A DNA stretch of 64,000 nt from positions 30,600-94,599 of the forward strand of contig JAUVWI010000003.1 of assembly GCA_030604195.1 (NCBI GenBank), written 5' to 3'. The position numbers and the translations under genes were made by a program. The stretch comes from Spirochaetales bacterium (GTDB lineage Bacteria; Spirochaetota; Spirochaetia; SZUA-6; DRHE01). This document shows positions 1-8,896 of the stretch, piece after piece; position 1 is the stretch's first letter, and the number at the start of each line of letters is the position of its first letter. The notes under the pieces were generated by a model. The model was not told where the DNA came from and did no database searches. It saw nothing but the letters and a program-made list of their open reading frames with translations.

Positions 1-797
1 TCGAGCAGGGGGAAAAGTGGCAGGATTTCGGCGAGCGGGTGGTTGAGCCCTTTCGTGACGGGCGTTTCACCAGGGTGCGCTTTTACTGTGATTATCAATA
101 TTCCGGCACCGAGATTATAGAGGGAAGAGAATATATAGTGCTGAAAGCCCAGTATGCCATGCGCTATAAACCGGGACAGGATCCTTACGGGGATGAGCGA
201 ATAAGGGGGATCAGCGGAAAGCACCTGGTTACTATATATTTTGACCCCTACCTACAGCGCCCGCACTTTATGCGGGACCGGATGGATGAGATTTATCAAC
301 TTGCCGGCGGCAGCACTATTGCATACAAGGGCTTTATCCTTACCTGGTTCGATAATATTGTAACCATGGACCGCTCCCACCTGGTCAGGGATGTTAAAGA
401 GCAGTTGAAAGAATCCGGGGTGGAGGATATAGCGGTTGAAGAGAAAAAAGAGGGTGTGGCCTTAACCCTTAACCGGATCCACTTTGTGGCGGATCAGGCA
501 ATAGTTCTGCCCCAGGAGAAGGAGCGCTTAAAGATGGTTGCCCGGGCCCTGGAAAAGATCGAATCAAGGAGTTTCCTGGTGGTGGGCCACACAGCGCGCG
601 CCGGTTCTATTGAAAGCCAGTTGACCCTGTCAGTGGAGCGGGCAAAGGCCATAGTGGATTACCTGGTTTCTCAAGGGTTAGAGGCTGGACGTTTTCTCTA
701 CGAGGGCAGGGGAGGCAGCGAGCCGGTGGCTGAAAATGACAGTGAAGAGAATATGGCCAGGAACCGCCGGGTGGAAATTATTATTCTCGAGGACTAA
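1..797 (+). CDS. OmpA-family C-terminal domain protein (5' end outside window)
   Basis: The frame is open from base 3, so the in-frame GTG at 39 is probably internal and the true start lies upstream of the window. The last ~105 residues are an OmpA-like peptidoglycan-binding domain: VGHTARAG (strand plus loop), LSVERAKAIVDYL (helix), then GRGGSEPVA and the terminal NRRVEI, which carries the conserved Arg of the family. Such domains hold an outer-membrane or periplasmic protein to the cell wall. The part before it (about residues 1-140) is beta-rich and unassigned. The gene is convergent with the FecR/PEGA lipoprotein and ends 52 bases before it. Confidence 0.8.
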   Translation, partial: EQGEKWQDFGERVVEPFRDGRFTRVRFYCDYQYSGTEIIEGREYIVLKAQYAMRYKPGQDPYGDERIRGISGKHLVTIYFDPYLQRPHFMRDRMDEIYQLAGGSTIAYKGFILTWFDNIVTMDRSHLVRDVKEQLKESGVEDIAVEEKKEGVALTLNRIHFVADQAIVLPQEKERLKMVARALEKIESRSFLVVGHTARAGSIESQLTLSVERAKAIVDYLVSQGLEAGRFLYEGRGGSEPVAENDSEENMARNRRVEIIILED

Positions 798-800
798 ACC

Positions 801-828
801 GCAGGGAGCGGCGTAAAAGCCGCCCCCT
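801..828 (+). terminator. possible hairpin between convergent genes
   Basis: An interrupted inverted repeat (AGGG-A-GCGGC, loop GTAAAA, GCCGC-C-CCCT) lies just after the OmpA-type stop codon. It has no T-run on either strand, so it is at best a weak or factor-dependent terminator shared by the two converging genes. Confidence 0.3.
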
Positions 829-837
829 GACGGAAGC

Positions 838-863
838 TATTCAATAAAATTATTCAATAAAAT
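838..863. repeat. 13-bp perfect tandem duplication over a stop codon
   Basis: TATTCAATAAAAT occurs twice head to tail (838-850 and 851-863). The junction falls inside the stop codon of the FecR/PEGA gene (850-852, read on the minus strand), so the extra copy lies downstream of that gene and leaves the protein unchanged. See similar duplications at 21357 and 56999. Confidence 0.9.
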
Positions 864-3576
864 CGGGGTTGATTATCATCAGTTCGCCGCTATCGGTTCC
901 CACAATTAAAATGCCGTTATCCCAGTAGGGGCGGGTGGTAATATTTCCCTTCACCGCAAGGCGTTTCCTGATCCTACCGCTGGTATCTGCGGCTATCAGT
1001 TCACCGCTGGTTGAACCGTAATATAGCAGGGAGGGCAGCGCATAATAGAGGGGCGGCGATGAAGCGCCCCTGATGGGTGCAAAGAGCGGGCTGCCGTCGG
1101 CCGGCGAGAAGCCGTAGATCGATCTATCGGCAAAGGCAAATACCCCGCCCGGCGCTGCTTCCAGATCATGGTGTACAACGATGTCTTTTCCCGCCTCCAG
1201 CTTCCTTTCCCAGAGAACCTGGCCTGCCTCTATATCCATACAAACCACCTGACCCTTTCTGCCGGCAAAATAGGCCAGGTTATCAATGGTTTCAATTTTC
1301 AGGGCCACGGGCTGCACTGCTTTAGTGGAGATTCTCTGCACCACTTTTTCTGTTGCCGGGTCGATGACCATAAAGAGACCATCCTGGTTGACTATCAGGA
1401 GTTTGCCGTTATATACCGCCGGGGTCATGCGGGTGCCGCCTGGAACGGCTATCTCTCTCATGGTTTCACCTGAATAGAGATTGATTAAGCGGATTGAATT
1501 ATTGGTGGGAAAGAGGGCGAATTGTCCGAAATGCACCACTCGTCTGCCAAAGAGATGGCTGTAATCCTTATCCAGGTTCATGCGGGTAAGGATCTTACCC
1601 GAAGCACCATTAATAATAAGGAACTCATCAGATCCGGAGAAGTAAACATTATTGCCGATAACCACCGGAAAAGAGTTCTCATTTGGATTGTTGGCCGTAC
1701 TTACCTGCCAGACTATTTCACCCACACGGTTGGCGGCATGGAGGTTTCCCTTTTCATCGGCGCTGATCACTCTATCCGGGGTTACCGCTATGCGGCTGGT
1801 AAAGGCTGAATCAAAAATGGATTTACTGCTGACAATCGGTTTGCTTGCCGCATCTTCCGGATTGGTGCGAATAGTTATTTCCCTGTTATCTTCCGTCAGG
1901 TTGCCGGGAAGAACCTCGATTACAATATGCCTCTGTTCCCTTTCCAGGGCTACGGTATAAGCACGAGCCGGATCATTGGTAATTTCAATTTCAAGAGTCT
2001 GTGGCACATGGTTCTCTTTGACAATCTGGAATGATAGTTTATCGCCAATCGGATATTCTCCGGTAAAGCTACCCACACCAATAGATTTGCCGCTTAAAAT
2101 TATTTCCGCATCTTCGGGTGCAGCGGTAATGGAGATCTCTCTTTTTTCCCGCTCAAGATTGATTTCATAAAGCTTTCCTGAGTCTGCGGTTACCTGGATA
2201 TCCAGGGTCCGGGGCTCATAGGTATCCCGTTCTACGCGAAAAGAAATCGAGCTGCCTGCTTCAAAGGTACCCTTGTAGCTTCCCTGGCCCACTCTTCGAT
2301 CAGCCAGATAAATACGGGCATCGTCAGGATTGGTTTTTATTGAAATATCAACCTCGATAATCTCTGCCTGCAGAGTAACCTTATAGAGGCGGCCGCTATC
2401 TTTTTCCACGTTGATAGTCATGGACTTTTCCACATAACTCTCCCGGCGTATAACCACATTGAGGGTATCTCCATGGGCATATAGTCCGGAAAATTTGCCC
2501 TTTCCTATTACATCACCATTTATTAAGATCTCAGCGTCAGCGGGTTCAACGGCAATGGCAATCTTTTCCAGTTTAATCTCGGGTTTTACCGCCTCGGCGG
2601 TTATCTCTTTACCGGCTGCCGGCTCTACCGGTATCTCAACTAGCTTTATCTTTTCTATAGTCTTTAGCTCTTCAGCGCTTTCCCGGCTGATCTCCTGCGC
2701 CGGTTCCATAACCTCGGCAACCTTTTTAGTTGTCTGTTCTACTTTATCGGTGAGGTCCTGGATCAGTTTTGCAGTTTGCTCAGGGCTCACCTCTTCACCA
2801 CTTTCGCTTTTCTGCACAATCTTCTCTACAACCTCTGCTAATTCCTGAAAAACCTCTTCTGCTTCTTTGAGGGTTTCCTTGCCTATGATGAGTTCCTGGT
2901 CAGCGGTCACCAGAGGTGCTGCCTCTTCGATTTTTTCAACCACTGCAATCAGGGCTTCATCCTGATCTTTCAGTTTCTCTTTTATTTCATCCACATCCAC
3001 AGTGATGGGAAGTATGGCTACTTTTCCTTCTTTTACGGCCAGCTTGGTGGAGCCGTCCTCAGTAATTTTAACGCCGAATTCGGTGCCCCTGACCCCGCAC
3101 ACGGCTGACTCTGTTTGCACAGCAAATTTGTCATTTCCGGTGAGCTTGCTGACCTTGGCCAGCACTGAGCCGGCAGCCAGCTTTATTCCCACATTGGACT
3201 CGTCCGGATTTAAAAGCACATCCTGCAGCAACACCTCGGTATTATCCTGAATACGCAGTGCGCCTACTTCACCAAATTGGAGCTCACAGTATGATTCTTC
3301 TCCTACCCTTAAAATATCATCCTGTTCTAAGAAATCACCGATCTGTGCCTCCTGCCAGTCATCGCTAAGAGCAATCAGGACTTCACCGGAAATAAAGGTA
3401 ATCATAGCCTGGGTATATTGCGGCGCCTTCACTGGAGGCAATTCGCTTTCTACAACTACTGCTTCAGTGGAGCGGGTGGGAGAAACCGATCCCTTCTGCT
3501 TTTGGCAGCCCCAGCTTGAAAGCAGCAGCAAAATTATTATTACGCTGAAAAAAGCGGATTTCCAACCTGATCTCAT
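850..3576 (-). CDS. lipoprotein with FecR, PEGA and PQQ-like propeller domains
   Basis: 908 residues. The N-terminus is a lipoprotein signal with a hydrophobic run and a lipobox ending SSWGC (Cys24), so the protein should be membrane-anchored and extracytoplasmic. Residues ~60-190 match a FecR domain (GEVLIALSDDW, GVRGTEFGVK). Residues ~195-320 are an acidic, coiled-coil-prone linker. Three PEGA repeats follow (~338-402, 408-474, 478-545), each with a pattern like PEDAEIILSGKSIGVGSF. The C-terminal third (~585-908) has repeated hydrophobic blades such as GKLLIVNQDGLFMVIDP, typical of PQQ-type beta-propellers. FecR and PEGA domains are commonly ligand- or protein-binding surface modules. The exact job is unknown; a surface scaffold or sensor is likely. 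It is transcribed alone, toward the OmpA-type gene. Confidence 0.75.
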   Translation of the reverse strand: MRSGWKSAFFSVIIILLLLSSWGCQKQKGSVSPTRSTEAVVVESELPPVKAPQYTQAMITFISGEVLIALSDDWQEAQIGDFLEQDDILRVGEESYCELQFGEVGALRIQDNTEVLLQDVLLNPDESNVGIKLAAGSVLAKVSKLTGNDKFAVQTESAVCGVRGTEFGVKITEDGSTKLAVKEGKVAILPITVDVDEIKEKLKDQDEALIAVVEKIEEAAPLVTADQELIIGKETLKEAEEVFQELAEVVEKIVQKSESGEEVSPEQTAKLIQDLTDKVEQTTKKVAEVMEPAQEISRESAEELKTIEKIKLVEIPVEPAAGKEITAEAVKPEIKLEKIAIAVEPADAEILINGDVIGKGKFSGLYAHGDTLNVVIRRESYVEKSMTINVEKDSGRLYKVTLQAEIIEVDISIKTNPDDARIYLADRRVGQGSYKGTFEAGSSISFRVERDTYEPRTLDIQVTADSGKLYEINLEREKREISITAAPEDAEIILSGKSIGVGSFTGEYPIGDKLSFQIVKENHVPQTLEIEITNDPARAYTVALEREQRHIVIEVLPGNLTEDNREITIRTNPEDAASKPIVSSKSIFDSAFTSRIAVTPDRVISADEKGNLHAANRVGEIVWQVSTANNPNENSFPVVIGNNVYFSGSDEFLIINGASGKILTRMNLDKDYSHLFGRRVVHFGQFALFPTNNSIRLINLYSGETMREIAVPGGTRMTPAVYNGKLLIVNQDGLFMVIDPATEKVVQRISTKAVQPVALKIETIDNLAYFAGRKGQVVCMDIEAGQVLWERKLEAGKDIVVHHDLEAAPGGVFAFADRSIYGFSPADGSPLFAPIRGASSPPLYYALPSLLYYGSTSGELIAADTSGRIRKRLAVKGNITTRPYWDNGILIVGTDSGELMIINPDFIE

Positions 3577-3647
3577 TATTACCCCCGGTTTATTTTACAG
3601 TTACAGATAATCTGCAAGTAAACATCCAATTATAAGGTGACTATTCA

Positions 3648-3694
3648 CTACTATAGTGCAATATTGACAGAATATCTACTATAGGTGGTATAAA
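3648..3694 (+). promoter_or_regulatory. promoter with flanking direct repeats, thiolase-like operon
   Basis: TTGACA at 3664-3669 and TATAAA at 3689-3694 form a -35/-10 pair with a long 19-bp spacer. The 9-mer CTACTATAG occurs at 3648-3656 and again at 3676-3684, one copy on each side of the -35 box, a plausible two-site operator. The long spacer suggests activator dependence. The first gene of the run starts at 3765 behind a good AAGGAG. Confidence 0.45.
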
Positions 3695-3764
3695 ACAATA
3701 AGTTGAAATTTTGTTTTAAATAATGCATACTAATTTCACGTAAAATATTAAGAAGGAGCAACTA

Positions 3765-4460
3765 ATGATTATCGATGAGATGGAAAAGAAACTGCGACCG
3801 CCTGAGATTGCTCTCAAACCCTACCCTCCTAAAATGATCACCCTGGCTAATGGAGAGGTTATGGTAGTCAGAGAGGTGCATAGAAATGAAGCAGCGGTAC
3901 TACTTGAAACAATATCTCCACTTATTGGTGTGAAAAAGGATTTTTACGATATTGTGGCAGCCCGCATGTACTCGGAAGTGCTGGGGTGGCATCTCTATAG
4001 AGTAGCCAATGAATTTGTTCTGGTAGGCGCTATTAACGGTGAGATCGCCGGTCTGGTTACCAGCCGCTGTGTGGATGAGAATATCGGCATGAGCCTCCAC
4101 ACGCTAACGGTTAAACGTGGCCTGCGAATAGGCGCTCAGCTGTTCGCCGCCAAAATGGAGCACCATCTGGAGTTGCTTGAACAGAAGGAAGTCTGGATTG
4201 TTGCGGAGAGCCCCAATGGTTTCAAGCGTTGGATGATAGAATATGAACTGGATAGTGCGGAAGATCGATATCCCGGTGTTCATCATGAATTGGGCGGTGT
4301 GCCCACCTATATTCTGACACGCAAGCTCTACGATGCAGTCCGGGATCAGAAAGTCACCGGCACCCGACCCGTGCCTGCGGAAATTCTGGCTACGGCTGAC
4401 ATTCTTAAAGCACCTGAGGAATACCCCCAGATACCGGGTTATAAAAGGAGCAGGAAATGA
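3765..4460 (+). CDS. GNAT-like acyltransferase-fold protein, first gene of thiolase-like operon
   Basis: 231 residues, soluble. The pattern suggests a GNAT fold: an opening VREVHRNEAAVLLETI, a strand FVLVGAINGEIAGLVTSR, a central LHTLTVKRGLRIGAQLF at the position where acetyl-CoA-binding loops lie, and VWIVAESPNGFKRWMIEYEL near the end. The canonical Q/RxxGxG/A loop is only loosely met (RGLRIGA). Its stop codon overlaps the ATG of the thiolase-like gene (ATGA), implying coupled translation and a shared pathway. It might act on a CoA-linked substrate; the substrate cannot be read from sequence. The start is set by AAGGAG nine bases upstream. Confidence 0.5.
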   Translation: MIIDEMEKKLRPPEIALKPYPPKMITLANGEVMVVREVHRNEAAVLLETISPLIGVKKDFYDIVAARMYSEVLGWHLYRVANEFVLVGAINGEIAGLVTSRCVDENIGMSLHTLTVKRGLRIGAQLFAAKMEHHLELLEQKEVWIVAESPNGFKRWMIEYELDSAEDRYPGVHHELGGVPTYILTRKLYDAVRDQKVTGTRPVPAEILATADILKAPEEYPQIPGYKRSRK

Positions 4461-5656
4461 GAAAAGTAGCAATTGTCGGAATAGGGCATACGGTATTCGG
4501 GAATCTGAGTGATTACGATCTGGTAGACGTTATGAGCTTTGCCTCTACGAATGCCCTGGATGATGCCGGAATTCGTGAGAACCGCAAAATTATCGACCAG
4601 GTGCTGGTAGCTAATATGGGCGGCGGCATAATCAATCACCAGACGGGTATTGCCTCCTCCCTGGTAAGCCGGATTAACCTGGAGCCCGCTATGGCGGAAC
4701 TGGTGGAGAATGGACCTGCCAGCGGCGCCAGTGCTGTTAAGCTTGGCTATAGTCTCATTGCCGCCGGTATGGCTGATGTTGTAATGGTGACAGGCGGGGA
4801 GCTTATGCGCGCTGTTACCGGCTGGGTGGCCACGGATTTTGTAGCTACCCTTCTCCATCACGAGGCGGAGTATAACTATGGTATGACCCTGCCGGGTTTC
4901 GGCGGCATTTTTACCCGCATGTATATGGAGCGTTATGGTCTGACTGAGGAAGAGCTTTCTCTGGTAGCGGTGAAAGATCATGAGAACGGCAGTAAGAATC
5001 CCTGGGCTCATGTGGAAACAACCTGTACTATCGAGGGTATATGCAATAGTCCGGATGCCAAAGTTGTGAACAATATGGTGGCTGATCCTTTGCGCATGTA
5101 CCACATGTGTCCTGTTTCGGACGGGGCGGCTACGGTAATCCTCTGCGCCATGGATTCTACAAAAATGAAGCATTTTAAGGAAAAAGAACCCATATTGCTG
5201 AGCGGCATCGGCTCTGCTACGGATACCCATTGCGTGCATCACCGCAAGGATCCGTTGGAACTGACAGCAGTTCGGCTGAGCGCGGAACGGGCCTATAAAA
5301 TGGCCGGCCTTAAACCTGAGGATATATCCTTCGCCGAGCTCCACGACGCTTTCATCATTCTGGAGCTGGCCATCAGTGAAGAGGTGGGTTTCTTCAAGAG
5401 GGGTAAGGCAAGGGAGGCAATCGTTAAAGGAATAACCCGTATTGACGGCAGCCTGCCTATTAATACCTCCGGCGGGCTCAAGGCCAAGGGACACCCTCTG
5501 GGTGCAACAGGCGTATCCCAGATATATGAGCTGGTTAAGCAGCTCCGGGGAGAAGCGGAGAAGGGAAGACAGGTAAAAAACCCAAAGCATGGATTGTCTG
5601 TCAACTTCGGCGGTTTCGGCAATAATGTAGTCACCACGATCTGTTCAAAGGAGTAA
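4457..5656 (+). CDS. thiolase-superfamily protein lacking the nucleophilic Cys
   Basis: 399 residues with the layout of SCP2/archaeal-type thiolases: N-terminal VAIVGIGHTVFG, a central active-site loop, HDAF (His296), SGGLKAKGHPLGATG (His346) and a closing NFGGFGNN. The loop that normally reads ENxCASG is ENGPASG here, with Pro87 where the catalytic Cys belongs, so an ordinary acyl-Cys thiolase mechanism is not possible. The following gene encodes a DUF35 zinc-ribbon/OB-fold partner, as in thiolase/DUF35 pairs of archaea and in the Ltp2-ChsH2 retro-aldolases of steroid catabolism, which also work without that Cys. Inference: a C-C lyase/aldolase or a structural acyl-CoA-binding subunit rather than a thiolase. 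Upstream overlap with the GNAT-like gene is 4 bp. Confidence 0.8.
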   Translation: MRKVAIVGIGHTVFGNLSDYDLVDVMSFASTNALDDAGIRENRKIIDQVLVANMGGGIINHQTGIASSLVSRINLEPAMAELVENGPASGASAVKLGYSLIAAGMADVVMVTGGELMRAVTGWVATDFVATLLHHEAEYNYGMTLPGFGGIFTRMYMERYGLTEEELSLVAVKDHENGSKNPWAHVETTCTIEGICNSPDAKVVNNMVADPLRMYHMCPVSDGAATVILCAMDSTKMKHFKEKEPILLSGIGSATDTHCVHHRKDPLELTAVRLSAERAYKMAGLKPEDISFAELHDAFIILELAISEEVGFFKRGKAREAIVKGITRIDGSLPINTSGGLKAKGHPLGATGVSQIYELVKQLRGEAEKGRQVKNPKHGLSVNFGGFGNNVVTTICSKE

Positions 5657-5659
5657 GCC

Positions 5660-6058
5660 ATGGATATAGATTTCAGTCAGTATGAACCTTTCAAACCCGT
5701 AGTCTATGCGGTCAAATGTCCAAAATGCGGCACCCTCGATTATCCGGCGCCCATGATCTGCAAGAATTGCAGTGAACGCCGCGACCCTTCGGGTGCGATC
5801 TTTTCCGCCTGGGAGAAGGTTGCCCTGGAGGGGAAATGCAAGCTCCTGGGTTGGACCAAACTCTACGCTCTGCCCGAGGGAATCGAAAAAAAGTACCTTC
5901 TGTTCGGGGTAGTGGAATTTGAGAATGGCCTGAGGGCCATCGGCCGTCTTCTGGTGGAAAAGCCAAAAACGGGCATGGAGCTGGTCTCTACGGCAGGATT
6001 TGTGCGGGAAATTCCCGGAGAGGATGTTGCGGGCTTCATCTTTGATATACCCGGTTAA
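5660..6058 (+). CDS. DUF35 zinc-ribbon/OB-fold acyl-CoA-associated protein
   Basis: 132 residues, starting three bases after the thiolase-like stop. A four-Cys rubredoxin-like zinc ribbon lies at about residues 19-38 (CPKCG ... CKNCS), and the rest has the OB-fold pattern (GWTKLYALPEG, KYLLFGVVEFENGLRAIGRL). Proteins of this family bind CoA esters and form complexes with thiolase-fold partners, so this is very likely the obligate partner of the preceding gene. Chorismate synthase starts only nine bases further on. Confidence 0.8.
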   Translation: MDIDFSQYEPFKPVVYAVKCPKCGTLDYPAPMICKNCSERRDPSGAIFSAWEKVALEGKCKLLGWTKLYALPEGIEKKYLLFGVVEFENGLRAIGRLLVEKPKTGMELVSTAGFVREIPGEDVAGFIFDIPG

Positions 6059-6067
6059 CACTTTAAT

Positions 6068-7186
6068 GTGAATACATTTGGAAAATATTATCGCATAACC
6101 ACCTGGGGCGAATCCCATGGCTCCTCGATCGGGGTTGTTATCGACGGCTGCCCTGCGGGTTTCCTCTTATCAATTGAAGATATCCAGGGGGAACTTGACC
6201 TTCGCCGTCCCGGGCAGAATAAGCTTACCTCGCCGCGCCAGGAGCTTGACAGGGTGGAAATACTCTCCGGGGTTTTCCGGGGAATTACCACCGGAACACC
6301 CATCTCGCTGCTGATTGCCAATAAGGAGTTTCGCTCAGGGGATTATGAGCAGTTGAAGGATATTTACCGTCCCGGTCATGCCGACTTTACCTACCATGCC
6401 AGGTACGGGGTGCGTGATTACCGGGGAGGGGGCAGGGCATCGGGAAGAGAAACCGCGGCCAGGGTAGCGGCCGGCGCAGTGGCCATGAAGCTGCTGGAGC
6501 AGGCCGGGATTGGTGTAATAGGTTTTGCCAGCTCTATCGGCGGTCAGCCCTCTGTCCCGGGCAATCCTTTTGCGAAAGGTTTCAAGGATCTTATTGCCCT
6601 GAAGAATGCGCGTAAAAGAATCTACAGCTCTAAAGTACGGACTACCGATCCTGCTCTTGCGGAGAAAATGGCGGCAGTTATCAATAAGGCTGCAGCAGCG
6701 GGCGATTCAGTGGGCGGCATCGTTGAGCTGCAGGCACATGGCCTGCCTGCCGGTCTGGGAGATCCCGTTTTCGGTAAGCTCGATGGACTGACCGCCCTGG
6801 CCCTGATGTCAGTAGGCGCAGTAAAGGGTGTGGAGTTCGGTGATGGTTTTCACCTGGCTCAATTGAAGGGGAGTGAAGCGAATGACCCTTTTATGGTTAC
6901 TAAGGCGGGAGAGATCCAGCCGGCAGCAAACCGTGCCGGGGGAGTTCTCGGCGGCATCAGCACCGGACTGCCGCTGGTGGTGCGGGCTGCAGTTAAGCCG
7001 ACACCCTCAATATCCCTGGAACAGCAGAGCGTAGACATTAAAGGAAAGCCGGTGTCTTTGACCATTGACGGTAGACATGATCCCTGCATTGTAGTACGAA
7101 TAATTCCGGTGCTGGAGCATATGCTGAATCTTGTATTAGCCGATCTTCTGCTTTCCAGGAGAGCAGGACAAGGAGAATTACCATGA
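6068..7186 (+). CDS. aroC: chorismate synthase
   Basis: 372 residues, the usual length. It catalyses the FMN-dependent conversion of 5-enolpyruvylshikimate-3-phosphate to chorismate, the last common step of aromatic biosynthesis. Family signatures are clear: FGKYYRITTWGESHGSSIG at the start, RPGHADFTYHARYG, then GGGRASGRETAARVAAGA, and the late GRHDPCIVVR. GTG at 6068 is chosen because MNTFGK is the conserved N-terminus. It is embedded in an otherwise unrelated acyl-CoA operon; the stop overlaps the next ATG by 4 bp. Its presence argues that the organism makes its own aromatic compounds. Confidence 0.97.
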   Translation: MNTFGKYYRITTWGESHGSSIGVVIDGCPAGFLLSIEDIQGELDLRRPGQNKLTSPRQELDRVEILSGVFRGITTGTPISLLIANKEFRSGDYEQLKDIYRPGHADFTYHARYGVRDYRGGGRASGRETAARVAAGAVAMKLLEQAGIGVIGFASSIGGQPSVPGNPFAKGFKDLIALKNARKRIYSSKVRTTDPALAEKMAAVINKAAAAGDSVGGIVELQAHGLPAGLGDPVFGKLDGLTALALMSVGAVKGVEFGDGFHLAQLKGSEANDPFMVTKAGEIQPAANRAGGVLGGISTGLPLVVRAAVKPTPSISLEQQSVDIKGKPVSLTIDGRHDPCIVVRIIPVLEHMLNLVLADLLLSRRAGQGELP

Positions 7187-7545
7187 ATGATATTGTTCCC
7201 AGAAAGGAAATGGTCAAATTAGGATTGAAGGGAATCGGCGGTGTGGCCGGTGGTCTGGGACTCTTTCTGCTTAAAGGTATCGCTTCTATCGGCGGTGCCC
7301 TGTCCATTCCCGGATTGATTGTCGGAGTTCTGGTAACAACTGCCGGTATGGTAATAGGCTCATCAAAGGAAGACCGCCAGGCGGGTATATTGACTGCCGG
7401 GGCCGGAGTTATAACCGTGGTTGCCTCGCTTCCCTTAATCGGCGGTCTGGCCGGCTGGCTGATGTCACTGGCCGGAATCGGTCTGATAGCCGGCGGCGCT
7501 TATTCCCTCTACAAGTTCTGGAAAGGCTTGAAGAGCAGAGGCTAG
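7183..7545 (+). CDS. small Gly-rich integral membrane protein
   Basis: 120 residues, not recognised. Several hydrophobic Gly/Ala/Ile-rich stretches (about residues 15-32, 36-58, 70-86 and 87-108) could form two to four membrane passes. The N-terminus is polar with several Lys and the C-terminus is basic (YKFWKGLKSRG). No catalytic motif is visible. It is translationally coupled to aroC (ATGA) and is followed ten bases later by miaB. Confidence 0.6.
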   Translation: MNDIVPRKEMVKLGLKGIGGVAGGLGLFLLKGIASIGGALSIPGLIVGVLVTTAGMVIGSSKEDRQAGILTAGAGVITVVASLPLIGGLAGWLMSLAGIGLIAGGAYSLYKFWKGLKSRG

Positions 7546-7555
7546 TTTAATTCTC

Positions 7556-8896
7556 TTGAAACAATATTGGATCGAAACCTACGGCTGCCAGATGAATAAG
7601 GCGGAGTCCGAATGGCTGGAAAACGAGCTCAGGCAGGTGGGCTGGAGCCGGGCTCCTGGTGCAGACGGGGCGGATATGGTAATTCTCAACACCTGCTCGG
7701 TGCGTCAAACTGCGGAAAACCGCATATGGGGACGCCTTGGTTTTTACAAACGGGAAAAAATTAAGCGGCCTTTTAAGCTGGTTGTCATGGGCTGTATGGG
7801 GGAAAGGCTTAAAGAGGAGCTGCTCAACAAGGCCCCGCATGTTGATATCCTGGTGGGCAACTTCCGGAAAAAGGATTTTATCGCCGCAGTGTGCTCCGAT
7901 GTAAGAGGCGGGCTGGATCCGGATAAACCTTTGATGTTGACCGAACGCGGGGAATATGTCTTTGGTGAACTCCATTCGGTCAGTGGTTTCAAAGCCTATG
8001 TGCCCATTATGCATGGCTGCAATAATTTCTGTTCCTACTGTATAGTTCCCTATGTACGGGGAAGAGAGGTTTCGCGTAACCCGGATAGTATCATGGAAGA
8101 GATATTCAGCCTGGAAGAGAAGGGTATCCGTGAAATAACCCTGCTGGGGCAGAATGTTAATTCATATTGTTATAATGGTGGCAGTAGGGAGCAGGGGCTC
8201 CCTCTAAACTTCAGCGGACTGCTGGAGCGTATAAACAATAATCTGAAGGAGCGCAACTCAACTGTTGAATGGCTCCGTTTTTTGACCTCTCATCCAAAGG
8301 ATCTGTCAGATGAATTGATTGAACTTTTGTCCGGCAATACGCTGTTGTGCCGTCATATTCATTTGCCTGTTCAACATGGTGCCAATAAAATTCTCAAATC
8401 TATGGAAAGGGGCTATACGCGTGAGGAATATCTATCCCTGGTGCAGCGCATTAAAAACTCGATTACTAATGTATCGCTGACCACCGATATATTAATAGGC
8501 TTTCCGGGAGAGGAAGAAGATGATTTTAAAGCTACCCTGAATTTGATGGAGGCGGTAGGTTTTGATAATGCTTTCACCTATCGTTACAATCCAAGGGAGG
8601 GAACTAAGGCCTTTTCAATGGGAGATACAGTGCCATCCGAGGTAAAACAGGAACGGCTCTCTTCGGTTATTGAGTTTCAAAGCAGGATCAAGAAAGGCCT
8701 GCAAAGAGCCAAAACAGGCAGAGTTGTAAAAGTGCTGGTTGAAGGAATTTCAAAGAAAAATAAGCGGGAGCTGTTAGCCCGCATGGAGAGCGATGAAATG
8801 GTAGTATTCCCCGGAAGCGAAAAACAAATTGGCAGTTTTACCCGTGTAAAACTGCTCTCCCTCAAGGGAAGCACTTTTACCGGAAAGGAGATTTAA
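7556..8896 (+). CDS. miaB: tRNA methylthiotransferase MiaB
   Basis: 446 residues. A radical-SAM enzyme that adds the 2-methylthio group to N6-isopentenyl-A37 of tRNAs reading UNN codons. It has the N-terminal UPF0004 domain with its three cluster Cys (TYGCQMN, NTCSVRQTAENR, VMGCMGERL), the radical-SAM CxxxCxxC in GCNNFCSYCIVPYVRGRE, and a C-terminal TRAM domain (~380-446). The NTCSVR/VRGRE combination is MiaB-type rather than MtaB or RimO. The start is TTG at 7556, the only codon that gives the conserved KQYWIETYGCQMN opening. Confidence 0.95.
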   Translation: MKQYWIETYGCQMNKAESEWLENELRQVGWSRAPGADGADMVILNTCSVRQTAENRIWGRLGFYKREKIKRPFKLVVMGCMGERLKEELLNKAPHVDILVGNFRKKDFIAAVCSDVRGGLDPDKPLMLTERGEYVFGELHSVSGFKAYVPIMHGCNNFCSYCIVPYVRGREVSRNPDSIMEEIFSLEEKGIREITLLGQNVNSYCYNGGSREQGLPLNFSGLLERINNNLKERNSTVEWLRFLTSHPKDLSDELIELLSGNTLLCRHIHLPVQHGANKILKSMERGYTREEYLSLVQRIKNSITNVSLTTDILIGFPGEEEDDFKATLNLMEAVGFDNAFTYRYNPREGTKAFSMGDTVPSEVKQERLSSVIEFQSRIKKGLQRAKTGRVVKVLVEGISKKNKRELLARMESDEMVVFPGSEKQIGSFTRVKLLSLKGSTFTGKEI

